Positions 37,279 through 46,450 of a stretch of DNA of 64,000 nucleotides are shown in pieces. The notes beneath the pieces are model-generated. The model saw nothing but the letters and a program-made list of their open reading frames with translations. It was not told the origin of the DNA and ran no database searches. How positions within the stretch are numbered: position 1 is the stretch's first letter; every line of letters starts with the position of its first letter. Where the stretch lies: contig JAEUHI010000022.1 of the NCBI GenBank assembly GCA_016795385.1, positions 1 to 64,000 of the forward strand. Direction: 5' to 3'. A program made the position numbers and the translations under genes. The DNA is from Verrucomicrobiales bacterium. GTDB lineage: Bacteria > Verrucomicrobiota > Verrucomicrobiia > Verrucomicrobiales > DEV007.

Positions 37279-38442
37279 TCAATCCGGTTTCGCCCCATCC
37301 ACTCGGTGCCGCGGAAAGTCCCCCGTCCGCTCACAGGCAAGCTGTTCCATGACTTGCCGGAGCTGCCGCTTCAACATCGTCATGGTATGGTCTCCTCCTT
37401 TCTCACCGAGCGCGGCTACGCCATACATGAAGCTGCGGCCGAGGAAGCCGAAGCGCGCCCCGCTCGCGAGGGCGCAGGCGATGTCGGGGCCGGAGCGTAG
37501 GCCGCTGTCGAGCATGAGGGTGGTGCGGTCGCCGAATCGCCGCGCGAGCCGAGTCAGCGGCGCGATCGTCGACTCACCCGCGTCGAGCTGGCGCCCGCCG
37601 TGATTGGACACGATGATCCCGTCGACGCCGATGCCGAGCGCGGTCTCGACGTCCTCCTCGCTGACGAGGCCTTTCACGACGAGCTTCCCTTTCCAACGAT
37701 CGCGCAGCGAGGCGAGCCTGGCCGGGTTGAGCCGGCCGGAGAAGGTCCGGTTCATGAACAGACCGAGGTGTTTCATGTCGAGCCCGTCGGGCAGGTAGGG
37801 CTTCAGGGTGGCGAACTCGGGCACTCCGTTGCCGAGCTGGGCGAGGGACCAATGGGGCCGCGTCATCATCTGGGCGATGTTGCGCAGGGTCATCTTCGGC
37901 GGCATCGCGAGGCCGTTGCGGATCTCGCGCGGGCGGTAGCCGAAGACGGGCGTGTCGGCGAGGATCACGAGCACGGGCAGTCCCGCCGCCTCGACGCGGT
38001 CGAGCAGTTTGTTCCGCAGATCCTCCTCGACGGGATGATAAAGCTGGAACCAGGCCTTGCCGCCGGTGATCTCGGCGACGGTTTCGATGCTCGCCGTGGC
38101 TACGGTGCTGAGGATGAAAGGCAGGCCGTGTTTCGTCGCCGCCTCGGCGAGGATCTGGGTGGCGCGCGGCCAGATCATGCCCTGGAGGCCGATGGGGGAG
38201 ACGCCGAAGGGCACCTCGTAGGTCTCGCCGAAGAGTTCGGTCTTGAGGTCCGCGCCTTTGAACTCGCCGAGGTAACGCGGCATCAGCCGGACCTCGCGGA
38301 TCTCGTCGGTGTTGCGGCGCAGGTTGATCTCGGAATTGCATCCGCCCTCGAGGTATTCGAGCACGAAACGCGGCAGCCGGCGGGCGGCGCGCTCGCGCAG
38401 ATGCTCGATCGAGGGAAAGCGGGGGTCGAAATGGTCTTCCAT
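37279..38442 (-). CDS. FMN-dependent alpha-hydroxyacid oxidase/dehydrogenase
   Basis: A 387-residue TIM-barrel flavoprotein of the L-lactate dehydrogenase/glycolate oxidase family. It oxidises an L-2-hydroxyacid to the 2-oxoacid. The catalytic His281 lies in the signature SNHGGRQLD, and the phosphate-binding LDSGLRSGPDIACALASGA region is intact. The start at 38442 (MEDHFDPRF) is chosen because the upstream extension is not homologous. It is the last gene of an AraC-led operon, 26 bases after the Tm-1-like gene, so the natural substrate is probably linked to that pathway and not simply lactate. No signal peptide is seen. Confidence 0.93.
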   Translation of the reverse strand: MEDHFDPRFPSIEHLRERAARRLPRFVLEYLEGGCNSEINLRRNTDEIREVRLMPRYLGEFKGADLKTELFGETYEVPFGVSPIGLQGMIWPRATQILAEAATKHGLPFILSTVATASIETVAEITGGKAWFQLYHPVEEDLRNKLLDRVEAAGLPVLVILADTPVFGYRPREIRNGLAMPPKMTLRNIAQMMTRPHWSLAQLGNGVPEFATLKPYLPDGLDMKHLGLFMNRTFSGRLNPARLASLRDRWKGKLVVKGLVSEEDVETALGIGVDGIIVSNHGGRQLDAGESTIAPLTRLARRFGDRTTLMLDSGLRSGPDIACALASGARFGFLGRSFMYGVAALGEKGGDHTMTMLKRQLRQVMEQLACERTGDFPRHRVDGAKPD

Positions 38443-38464
38443 GGCGGAGACGGGGAAAAGTGGG

Positions 38465-38473
38465 TTTGTCAGG
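38465..38473 (-). repeat. CCTGACAAA motif copy 7, at a stop codon
   Basis: The form is TCCTGACAAACCCAC. Its TGA is the stop codon of the Tm-1-like gene (38469-38471), and it lies just before the start of the oxidase gene. Confidence 0.7.
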
Positions 38474-39695
38474 ACGTTTTCACGGAGGCGAGGAGCTCGA
38501 GCAGATTTCCCGCGCATGCCTCCGCGAAGATCTCATCGTTGATCGCGGCATCGATTTCCACCAGCGGAATCGCGGGATCGAGGTGGCGGCGGAGGGAGCC
38601 GAAAAGCGCCGCATCCGCCTCCGGATCATGGTAGGGCTGCCCCGGAGCCGAGATGAGGCTGATGGCCCTCGTCGGCACGAGAACGCGGACGGGACCGGTC
38701 GAGGCGTTGACCTTCTCCGCGACGATGCGGCCGAGTTCGGCGTTTTCGTCCGGCGTGGTCCGCATCAGGGTGATCTGGGGATTGTGTTGATAGAAGTTCC
38801 TACCCTCGAAGCGGGACGGGACCGTGTCGCGGGCCCCGAAGTTGACCATGTCGAGGCATCCCGGAACGACGATGGCGGGGACTCCGGCGCGGGCGGCGGC
38901 CTCGAGACGGTGAGGTCCGGCGGTGAGGACGCCGCCGACCAGTTCATCGGCCCATTCCGTGGTGGTGATGTCGAGGACGCCGCTGATGAGACCGTCGCCG
39001 ATGAGGGTTTCCATGGTGCGGCCGCCCGTGCCGGTGGCGTGGAAGACGAGCACCTCGTAGCCGGCACGCTCCATGACGGTCCGGGCGAGATCGACGCACC
39101 GGGTCGTGTTGCCGAACATGCTCGCGGCGATGAGGGGGCGGTCTTCCGTGTCTTCAACTTTTTCAGCATCGACCATTCCGGCGATCGCGGCGGCGGCCTG
39201 GCGGAAGAGGGGGCGGGAGATGCGGTTCAGTCCTGACACATCCACAATGCTGGGAAACATCACGATGTCCTTGCTGGCGACGTAGGGGGCGGTGTGGCCG
39301 CTCGCCATCGTCGAGACCATCAGTTTCGGAAAGCCGACCGGGAGGGCGCGCATCGCGGCGGTGCCGAGGGCGGTGCCGCCCCCGCCGCCGAGGGAAATGA
39401 CGCCGTCGATGCTTCCCTCGGCCGCAAGTTTCGCGAGGAGAACGGGAGCGGCTTCGCTCATCGCGGTGATGCAGGTGCCGCGGTCGCCCGTGGCGGCGAG
39501 TGTGGCGAGATCGATTCCGCCGGCCGTGGCCACCTCGTCCCGGGTGATGTCGGGCCTGACCGTGGCGGGACCGCCCGTGCCGAGATCGATCAGGACCGGC
39601 TCGTGCCCGAACTCGCGCAGGCAATCCGCGACGTAGGCGTGTTCCGCGCCTTTCGTGTCGAGGGTGCCGATCACCGCGATGCGTTTTCCGGGCAT
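38469..39695 (-). CDS. Tm-1-like (UPF0261) ATP-binding protein
   Basis: A 408-residue cytosolic protein of the UPF0261 family, homologous to the N-terminal domain of the tomato mosaic virus resistance protein Tm-1. Hallmarks are IAVIGTLDTKGAEHAYVADCL, the Gly-rich GVISLGGGGGTALGTAAMRALPVG, and VSTMASGHTAPYVASKDI. Structures of Tm-1 show nucleotide binding in this domain. The bacterial function is unknown. Only one base separates it from the upstream TIM-barrel gene, whose product matches the other half of Tm-1. Confidence 0.93.
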   Translation of the reverse strand: MPGKRIAVIGTLDTKGAEHAYVADCLREFGHEPVLIDLGTGGPATVRPDITRDEVATAGGIDLATLAATGDRGTCITAMSEAAPVLLAKLAAEGSIDGVISLGGGGGTALGTAAMRALPVGFPKLMVSTMASGHTAPYVASKDIVMFPSIVDVSGLNRISRPLFRQAAAAIAGMVDAEKVEDTEDRPLIAASMFGNTTRCVDLARTVMERAGYEVLVFHATGTGGRTMETLIGDGLISGVLDITTTEWADELVGGVLTAGPHRLEAAARAGVPAIVVPGCLDMVNFGARDTVPSRFEGRNFYQHNPQITLMRTTPDENAELGRIVAEKVNASTGPVRVLVPTRAISLISAPGQPYHDPEADAALFGSLRRHLDPAIPLVEIDAAINDEIFAEACAGNLLELLASVKTS

Positions 39696-39696
39696 G

Positions 39697-40566
39697 TCAC
39701 TTCGTGCGGTGAAGGGGAATCGATTTGAACTCGCGGGTCAGTTGCGTCAACGACTCCTCGACCGCCATGCGTTCGAGACTGGAGGCGCCGACGAATCCGA
39801 CCGCATCGGTGCGCTCGTTGATGAAGGCGGCGTCGGCGGGCGTCGCGATGGGGCCGCCGTGGGAAAGGTAGATGACATCGTCGCGCACCGATTTGCCCGC
39901 ATCGATGATCGCCTGCGTCGCCACGGCGGCGTCCTCGAGTGACATCGCCGCGTTCGTCACGCCGATCGATCCGCCCACGGTGCAGCCGACGTGCGCGATG
40001 ATGACATCGGCTCCGGCTTCGGCCATGGCCTTCGCTTCGGCGGGCGAGGCCACGTAGACGATCGTGAAGAGGTCCATGCGGCGGGCGAGGGCAACCGTTT
40101 CGATTTCCTTGTCCGTGCCCATGCCGGTCTCCTCGAGTTGCTGGCGGAAGGAGCCGTCGATGATGGTGTGGGTGGGGAAGTTGTTCATCCCCGAGAAGCC
40201 CATCGCCTTGACCTGTTGCAGCCAGTGCCACATGCGGCGGCGCGGATCGGTGCAGTGGACGCCGCAGATCACGGGGATCTCTTTCACCACCGGCAGCACC
40301 TCGAACTCGCCGATCTCCATGGCGGTGGCGTTGGCGTCGCCGTAGCCCATGATGCCGGCGATGGAGCCGTGGCCCATCATGCGGTAGCGGCCCGAGTTGT
40401 AGATGATGATGAGGTCGGCGCCGCCGCGTTCGATGAACTTGGCGCTGATCCCCGTGCCCGCGCCCGCGGCGATGATGGCCTCGCCCCGCGAGAGCGTGTC
40501 GCGGAGCCGGTCGAGGACTTCCTGGCGTGTGTAGGGGTTGCCCACCCCGGTCCATGGATTTGGCAT
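39697..40566 (-). CDS. PEP-hydrolase-like TIM-barrel protein (PF09370 family)
   Basis: A 289-residue cytosolic TIM-barrel protein. It matches the family labelled phosphoenolpyruvate hydrolase-like (GISAKFIERGGADLIIIYNSGRYRM, VICGVHCTDPRRRMW, GMNNFPTHTIIDGSFRQQLEETGMG, IIAHVGCTVGGSIG). The same domain forms the C-terminal half of plant Tm-1 and related fungal proteins. The reaction is not established. It is followed one base later by the Tm-1-like gene, so the two halves probably form a complex. An AraC regulator lies 60 bases upstream on the same strand. Confidence 0.92.
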   Translation of the reverse strand: MPNPWTGVGNPYTRQEVLDRLRDTLSRGEAIIAAGAGTGISAKFIERGGADLIIIYNSGRYRMMGHGSIAGIMGYGDANATAMEIGEFEVLPVVKEIPVICGVHCTDPRRRMWHWLQQVKAMGFSGMNNFPTHTIIDGSFRQQLEETGMGTDKEIETVALARRMDLFTIVYVASPAEAKAMAEAGADVIIAHVGCTVGGSIGVTNAAMSLEDAAVATQAIIDAGKSVRDDVIYLSHGGPIATPADAAFINERTDAVGFVGASSLERMAVEESLTQLTREFKSIPLHRTK

Positions 40567-40626
40567 GCGGCTCAGGTAAGCCGGAAAAAGCGGGGCTGCA
40601 ATAGGGCAAATCCGCCCGTCATTACC

Positions 40627-41535
40627 CTACCTCCCTCCCCCCGACACCGGCAACTCCCTCCCCTGCTCCGCGGGATCGATCGGTGTCTGCCTCCGGAATT
40701 CCCGGGGCGTCATTCCCTTCAGTTCGCGGAAACGGCGGTTGAAGTTCGAGAGATTGTTGAAGCCGCATTCCAGCGCGATCTCGGAGACGGGCCGATCGGT
40801 CTCGAGCAACTGACGGCAGGCCTCGCCGACGCGGAGCTCGTGCAGGTATTCGACGAGGGTCTTGCCGGTATTCGCCTTGAAGAAGCGGCAGAAGGATTTC
40901 GGGCTCATCTTCGCGACTGCCGCAGCTCGCTCGAGCGTGATGGGATCCGCCCGGTGACGCCGCAACCAGGCGAGGACTTCGTCGAGCCGCGAGATGTCGC
41001 TCGCTTTCAGCGAGGGCGAAAAGGCGGGACTCGCGAGAGGACGTTTTTCCTCCGAGGCCGCGAAGTGGTGGAGGAGACGCAGCAATTGCACGAAACGCTC
41101 GAAGGGCGTCTGCGTCTCCATTGCGACGATCCATTCCCCGGCACGCCGCGCGGTCGCTCCGAAGAATTCATAACCGCGCTTCGCCGCCTGGAGAAACTCC
41201 CGCACGGGCTGCATCTCGGGCTTGCGCAGGAGATCCTCGCCGAGCGACTCGCGGGAAAACTGAATCACCGCGAGAGAAGGCCGTGCCGGATCACTCTCGT
41301 CCGGCTTCCCCGAATGCAGGGCGTGCGGGATGTTCGGCCCGTTCATGATGAGGGTCCCGCGGGTGAGGCGTCCGATGTGATCGCCCGAAAGAAACTCGCC
41401 CGCGTGATCTTTCAGCGAAAAGAGGATGTCATACTCGGGGTGGTAGTGATAGACCGGCCAGATATCCTGATCGATTTTGTAAACGAAGGCCTGGGTCGGG
41501 CCGGTCGGGATCACTTCCAATTGAGGGCGGGCCAT
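40627..41535 (-). CDS. AraC-family regulator with cupin sensor domain
   Basis: A 302-residue regulator. The N-terminal cupin domain (residues ~15-130, with YHYHPEYDILF and NGPNIPHALHSG) probably binds the inducer. The C-terminal AraC double helix-turn-helix (~195-295) has LERAAAVAKMSPKSFCRFFKANTGKTL and later VSEIALECGFNNLSNFNRRF. I start at the ATG at 41535. It is the first gene of the minus-strand operon with the TIM-barrel, Tm-1-like and hydroxyacid oxidase genes, and it diverges from the second DUF1549 gene across 142 bases. Confidence 0.94.
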   Translation of the reverse strand: MARPQLEVIPTGPTQAFVYKIDQDIWPVYHYHPEYDILFSLKDHAGEFLSGDHIGRLTRGTLIMNGPNIPHALHSGKPDESDPARPSLAVIQFSRESLGEDLLRKPEMQPVREFLQAAKRGYEFFGATARRAGEWIVAMETQTPFERFVQLLRLLHHFAASEEKRPLASPAFSPSLKASDISRLDEVLAWLRRHRADPITLERAAAVAKMSPKSFCRFFKANTGKTLVEYLHELRVGEACRQLLETDRPVSEIALECGFNNLSNFNRRFRELKGMTPREFRRQTPIDPAEQGRELPVSGGGR

Positions 41536-41677
41536 GGCGGAATCGCGTGAACTGGTGGCCAATCTACGTCAAAACGCCTCGAATTGGCAACTATCGTGAG
41601 AAAATCGTATCAATTTGTGTCCTTCGCGGATTTGTGAGTTCGACGGATCCGGGGGAAGCTTCGTAAGATTCAACAGG

Positions 41678-44566
41678 ATGCGAAGCGTTGCGAACAAGCC
41701 AGGTCGGAGGGCTCCCCGTGGAGGAGCGGTCGCGTCGGCTGCTTGCTTGGTCTTCGCCCTTTCGTTGGCCCCGGTCCGCGCCGAATTCTCCTCGCCGGAG
41801 GACGGAGTCCGTTTCTTCGAGGAAAAGATCCGGCCGGTTCTCGCGGAGAAATGTTATTCCTGCCACAGCGCCGATTCGGAAAAGCTGAAAGGATCGCTGC
41901 AGGTCGATCACGTTTCCCACCTCCTCGCCGGAGGCGATACCGGACCATCTCTCGTTCCCGGCAAACCGGACGACAGCCTCCTCATCGAGGCGATCGCTTA
42001 CGGCAATCCCGACCTGCGCATGCCTCCAAAGGAAAGGCTCACCCCGAGCGTGGTCGAGGATTTCCGGAAATGGGTAGCGGGCGGCGCCCCGTGGCCGGAG
42101 GAGCCGGTCCCACAGGCCGGCAAGAGCGATGTCTTCGACCTCGAACAACGGCGCTCGGAGCATTGGTCGTGGCGTCCCGTCGTTTCCCCGGCGGTTCCCG
42201 CGGTGAAGAATAGCGACTGGGCAACTTCTCCCATCGATGCTTTCCTCCTCGCGAAGATCGAGGCCGCCGGCCTCCGTCCCGCCGAACCCGCCGACGACCG
42301 CACCTGGCTGCGCCGTGTTTCCTTTGATCTCACCGGCCTGCCTCCGACCAAGGAGGCGATGGAGGCGTTCCTGACAGACACCTCAAAAGAGCGCCGCGAA
42401 AAAGTCGTCGATGCCCTGCTCGCCTCCCCGCACTTCGGCGAGAAGTGGGCGCGTCACTGGATGGATCTCGTGCGTTATGCCGAGACGCATGGTCATGAAT
42501 TCGACTACCCGATCGACCACGCCTTCGAATACCGCGATTACCTCATCCGCGCTTTCAACGAAGACGTGCCCTTCGACCTTTTTGCCAAGGAACACATCGC
42601 CGGCGATCTCCTCGCCGCTCCGCGGCGGAACGCAAGAGAGGGTTTCAACGAATCGATCCTCGGAACCGGCTTCTGGTATCTGAATGAAGCGACCCACGCC
42701 CCCACCGACGTGCTCGCCGACGAGTCCGATCACCAGGCCAACCAGATCGATGTCTACAGCAAGGCCTTTCTCGGGCTCACCGTCTCGTGCGCCCGTTGCC
42801 ACGATCACAAGTTCGACGCGATCTCGACGGCCGACTATTACGCCCTCACCGGATACCTCCACAGCAGCGCCCGCACCGAGCGGTCGATGGACCCGGGTGG
42901 CCAACGCGCCGCGGCGGCGGCGAAGCAGCGGGAACTGCTCGCGAAGGCCGACGCGACCTTGCCGGAACGTCCGTCCGCTCCGCCGCAAAAAGAGGAGCCC
43001 GACTCCGCCCTGTTCGCCGACTTTGAAAGTGACGATCTTCCTCCCGGCTGGTCGATCGTGGGAGAAGCGTTCTCTCCGAGCGGGACCTCGCCGCGCTTCA
43101 CACTGGAAGAGGGACGCTCCCTGACCACTCCCGGCACCGTCTCGAGCGCGCGCCTCGGCGAGGCCCACAGTGGCGTGCTGCGTTCGCCCACCTTCACGAT
43201 CGGGAGCGACGTCATCCACGTCCGCCTTCGCGCCCGCGGCGGGATGATGCGCGTCGTCATCGACAACTACCACATGGCGGTGCACCAGCCGCTCCTCTTC
43301 CGCGGCACCATCCACAAGAATCCGGACACGAAAGGCGAATTCACCTGGATGCGGTTCGATGCGGACCTGAAAAAATATCGCGGACACCGCGCCTACCTCG
43401 AGTTCGTCGATCCGGGTCCGGGCTATTATGAGATCGACGAGATCCGCTTTGCCGACCCCGCCCCCTCGAAAGAAAGTCCCGCCACCGAAGCTCCCTCGGC
43501 CACTCCGGAAGCCGCCGCCCTCATCGCCGAGGGGCGCCGTCTCGCCGGCTCACTGCCGCCCGAACGTTTCGCCCTGACGATGGCCGAAGGAACGCCGGAG
43601 AATGCACGGGTCTATGGTCGCGGCAGCCACCGCAGTCCCGGCGAAGAGGTGCCGCGCCGCTTTCTCACCGCCCTTGGCGGCAAGCAAGGCAGTCGCCTGA
43701 CCCTCGCCGAGGAAACCGTCTCGCCGGAGAACCCGCTCACCTCGCGGGTCGCCGTGAATCGGCTCTGGCATCACCTCTTCGGACGCGGCCTCGTCGCGAG
43801 CGTCGATGACTTCGGCCCCATGGGGCAGGCGCCCACCCATCCCGAACTGCTCGATTGGCTCGCCCAAGACTTCGTCGCGAACGGATGGTCGCTCAAACGG
43901 ACGATCCGCTCCCTCGTCCTGACAAACGCCTACGCCCAGAGCTCGGTGGCACATCCTGACATTGACGCGAATCTCCTCGCCACCACCGATCCGACCAATG
44001 CCCTGCTCCACCGCATGCCCGTCCGCCGTCTCACCGCCGAGGCGATCCGCGACAACCTGCTCGCCGTCTCCGGATCGCTCGACCGCACGCTCCACGGCCC
44101 TTCCATCGCGACTCACCGCACCGATTTCATGACCGGCCGCGGTGCGCGTCCCAGCGGACCGCTCGACGGGAACGGACGCCGCACGATCTACGGATCGATC
44201 TACCGCAATTTCCTCCCGCCGCTCCTCACGACCTTCGACATGCCGAATCCCTTCGGTCCCAAGGGTGCCCGCAGCGTCTCGAACGTCCCGGCCCAGGCCC
44301 TCGCCCTGATGAACGATCCTTTCGTCGCCGACCAGGCGAAAAAGTGGGCCACCCGCGCCCTCGCCGAGACCGACATCGACGACAAGACCCGCATCGCCCG
44401 GATGGTCGAAACCGCGACGGGACGTGAGCCTGACAAAACCACCATCGATACCCTCGCCATCTTCCTCGATGAACAGTCAACCCTCTACGGTGCCCGGGAC
44501 GAGAGGGTCTGGTCCGATCTCGCGCATGCGTTGTTCAATTCGAAGGATTTTGTTTTTGTTCGCTAA
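41678..44566 (+). CDS. DUF1549/DUF1553 protein with one cytochrome c domain (copy 2)
   Basis: A 962-residue exported protein. The signal peptide (ending APVRAEF) is followed by one planctomycete-type cytochrome c domain with Cys59/Cys62/His63. DUF1549 then follows (~165-400, with CARCHDHKFD, Cys371). A jelly-roll-like insert (~445-610, with PPGWSIVGEAFSPSG and a VRLRARGGMMRVVIDNYHMA strand pair) looks like a carbohydrate-binding domain, and DUF1553 ends the protein. The start at 41678 is fixed by the signal peptide. It is paired with the DUF1501 gene 13 bases downstream and diverges from the AraC operon. Confidence 0.92.
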   Translation: MRSVANKPGRRAPRGGAVASAACLVFALSLAPVRAEFSSPEDGVRFFEEKIRPVLAEKCYSCHSADSEKLKGSLQVDHVSHLLAGGDTGPSLVPGKPDDSLLIEAIAYGNPDLRMPPKERLTPSVVEDFRKWVAGGAPWPEEPVPQAGKSDVFDLEQRRSEHWSWRPVVSPAVPAVKNSDWATSPIDAFLLAKIEAAGLRPAEPADDRTWLRRVSFDLTGLPPTKEAMEAFLTDTSKERREKVVDALLASPHFGEKWARHWMDLVRYAETHGHEFDYPIDHAFEYRDYLIRAFNEDVPFDLFAKEHIAGDLLAAPRRNAREGFNESILGTGFWYLNEATHAPTDVLADESDHQANQIDVYSKAFLGLTVSCARCHDHKFDAISTADYYALTGYLHSSARTERSMDPGGQRAAAAAKQRELLAKADATLPERPSAPPQKEEPDSALFADFESDDLPPGWSIVGEAFSPSGTSPRFTLEEGRSLTTPGTVSSARLGEAHSGVLRSPTFTIGSDVIHVRLRARGGMMRVVIDNYHMAVHQPLLFRGTIHKNPDTKGEFTWMRFDADLKKYRGHRAYLEFVDPGPGYYEIDEIRFADPAPSKESPATEAPSATPEAAALIAEGRRLAGSLPPERFALTMAEGTPENARVYGRGSHRSPGEEVPRRFLTALGGKQGSRLTLAEETVSPENPLTSRVAVNRLWHHLFGRGLVASVDDFGPMGQAPTHPELLDWLAQDFVANGWSLKRTIRSLVLTNAYAQSSVAHPDIDANLLATTDPTNALLHRMPVRRLTAEAIRDNLLAVSGSLDRTLHGPSIATHRTDFMTGRGARPSGPLDGNGRRTIYGSIYRNFLPPLLTTFDMPNPFGPKGARSVSNVPAQALALMNDPFVADQAKKWATRALAETDIDDKTRIARMVETATGREPDKTTIDTLAIFLDEQSTLYGARDERVWSDLAHALFNSKDFVFVR
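43918..43926 (+). repeat. CCTGACAAA motif copy 8, inside DUF1553
   Basis: TCCTGACAAACGCC, encoding V-L-T-N-A. Confidence 0.6.
44429..44437 (+). repeat. CCTGACAAA motif copy 9, near the DUF1549/1553 gene end
   Basis: GCCTGACAAAACCACC, encoding P-D-K-T-T about 45 codons before the stop. Confidence 0.6.
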
Positions 44567-44579
44567 TCTTCCTTTACCC

Positions 44580-46025
44580 ATGCATTGCCAGAACTTCCAC
44601 ACTCGCCCGCAGAGCCGCCGCGAACTGCTGCGCCGTTGCGCCCTGGGTTTCGGCGGGGTCGCCCTGCAGGCCCTTATGCACGAGGAGACGTTGGCTGCCA
44701 CGACCTCGCTCCCGGCGGATCCGCTCGCTCCGCGCACGCCTCATTTCCCGCCGCGGGCGAAGAACGTGATCTTCCTCTACATGGACGGGGGTCCCTCTCA
44801 GGTGGACACGTTCGATTACAAGCCGCTCCTCGAAAAATACCACGGCCGCGATCCGCGCGAAGTGATCGGTGAGCTCGCTCCGACGCAGTTCGATAATGTC
44901 GGCAAGGTCCTCAAGAGCCAGTGGGCCTTCAAGCAGCGCGGCCAGAGCGGCGCCTGGGTCAGCGATCTCTTTCCCCATCTCGCCGATCCCGAGGTGATCG
45001 ACGAATTGGCCTTCGTCAAGTCGATGACCTCGAAATTCTCCGAGCACACCTCGGCGAATTATTTCCTGCACACGGGCAGCGGTCTTCAGGGCCGCCCCAG
45101 CATGGGTGCCTGGATGGGCTACGGCCTTGGCACGATGAACCGTAACCTGCCCGGCTTCGTCGTCCTCAATGGCGGGCTCATTCCCCCGGGCGGACTCGAT
45201 TGTTTCGGATCGGGCTTCCTTCCCGCCGCCTACCAGGGATCGGTCTTCCTGCCGCGCGAACAGCCCATCGCGAACATCCGCCCCACCGAGTCGAATCCCG
45301 ATCTGCAGCGGAACAAACTGCGGCTCATTTCCCAGCTCGACCAATCCACCCTCGCCGCGAGCGGACACGACCCGCAGATCGAGGGCATGATCGGCAATTA
45401 CGAGACCGCTTTCCGCATGCAGTCCTCGGTGCCCGAGTTGACCGATCTCCGCGGCGAGCCCGAATCGGTGAAAAGGCTCTACGGCCTCGACGCCGACTAC
45501 GAGAATACCCGCACCTTCGGCCTGCAATGCCTCCTCGCCCGACGACTCGTCGAGCGAGGCGTGCGCTTCATCGAACTGACCTGCCCGAACGGCAACGGCG
45601 ATCGCTGGGACCAACACGGCAAACTCCACGACGGCCACACCAAGAATTGCAAGACCGTCGACCAGCCCATCGCCGCGCTCATCAAAGACCTGCGCGGCAC
45701 CGGCTTGCTCGACTCCACCCTCATCGTCTGGGCGGGCGAGTTCGGACGCACCCCTTTCGCGCAAGGCGAGGACGGGCGCGATCACAATCCCTTCGGCTTC
45801 ACCGTCTGGATGGCCGGCGGCGGTGTGAAAGGCGGCGTCAGCATCGGCGCGACGGATGAATGGGGCTACAAGGCGGTGCAAGACCGCTTCGAGATGTACG
45901 ATCTCCATGCCACCATGCTGCACCTTCTGGGAATCGATCACACGAGGAGCACCTTCCGTTTCAGCGGGCGCGACATGCGTCTCACGGATGTGCATGGGCA
46001 TGTGATCGAAGGCATTCTCGCGTAA
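44580..46025 (+). CDS. DUF1501 protein, Tat-exported (copy 2)
   Basis: A 481-residue DUF1501 protein starting at the ATG at 44580. SRRELLRRCALGFGGVALQAL forms a Tat-like signal, split here between arginines and a hydrophobic run. The conserved core includes VIFLYMDGGPSQVDTFDYKP, GRPSMGAWMGYGLGTMNRNLPGF, and GEFGRTPFAQGE followed by GRDHNPFGFT. It is clearly paralogous to the other two DUF1501 proteins of the window and sits 13 bases after its DUF1549 partner, so the pair is one transcriptional unit. Confidence 0.93.
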   Translation: MHCQNFHTRPQSRRELLRRCALGFGGVALQALMHEETLAATTSLPADPLAPRTPHFPPRAKNVIFLYMDGGPSQVDTFDYKPLLEKYHGRDPREVIGELAPTQFDNVGKVLKSQWAFKQRGQSGAWVSDLFPHLADPEVIDELAFVKSMTSKFSEHTSANYFLHTGSGLQGRPSMGAWMGYGLGTMNRNLPGFVVLNGGLIPPGGLDCFGSGFLPAAYQGSVFLPREQPIANIRPTESNPDLQRNKLRLISQLDQSTLAASGHDPQIEGMIGNYETAFRMQSSVPELTDLRGEPESVKRLYGLDADYENTRTFGLQCLLARRLVERGVRFIELTCPNGNGDRWDQHGKLHDGHTKNCKTVDQPIAALIKDLRGTGLLDSTLIVWAGEFGRTPFAQGEDGRDHNPFGFTVWMAGGGVKGGVSIGATDEWGYKAVQDRFEMYDLHATMLHLLGIDHTRSTFRFSGRDMRLTDVHGHVIEGILA

Positions 46026-46116
46026 AGCCGCCGCCCGTGGTTTGACCCACCGGGAGATTGACCCGAGGCGGGCAGTCATGCATGATGTCGGAGTCAAAGC
46101 CAACGCAACATCCAAC

Positions 46117-46449
46117 ATGAAGTCATCCATCGCCCTTTTCACAATTCTTGTGGTTTCATTCCTTTCCCTGCCCGGCATCCATGCGGGGGATCCTGAAGAC
46201 GAGATCACTCAAGCGACGATGCGCTTCGTCTTCAAGGAGGCGGGAGTCAGCGACCCGGTCGTCGCGATCGAAAAGGCCGTCGATGGTTATGCCCGCGTCA
46301 AGGTAACCTCGGAATCCGGTGCGACCGATCCGGCGATCGCCTATCTCAAGGCCCTCCCCAGCGGGAAGTGGAAGGTTCTGACCCTCGGCACCGGCTTCGC
46401 TCCCGAGGATCTGGCCGAACTGGGCATCCCCGCCTCGCTCGCCAAGTGA
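46117..46449 (+). CDS. Small secreted protein of unknown function
   Basis: A 110-residue exported protein. The signal peptide (MKSSIALFTILVVSFLSLPG) ends near HAGDPE. The mature part is a compact alpha/beta domain (YARVKVTSESGATDPAIAYL, then GKWKVLTLGTGFAPEDLAEL), with a conserved-looking W/T-G core reminiscent of small periplasmic domains. It lies 91 bases after the DUF1501 gene and could be transcribed with it. It converges with the DUF3445 gene, with one base between stops. Confidence 0.65.
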   Translation: MKSSIALFTILVVSFLSLPGIHAGDPEDEITQATMRFVFKEAGVSDPVVAIEKAVDGYARVKVTSESGATDPAIAYLKALPSGKWKVLTLGTGFAPEDLAELGIPASLAK

Positions 46450-46450
46450 C

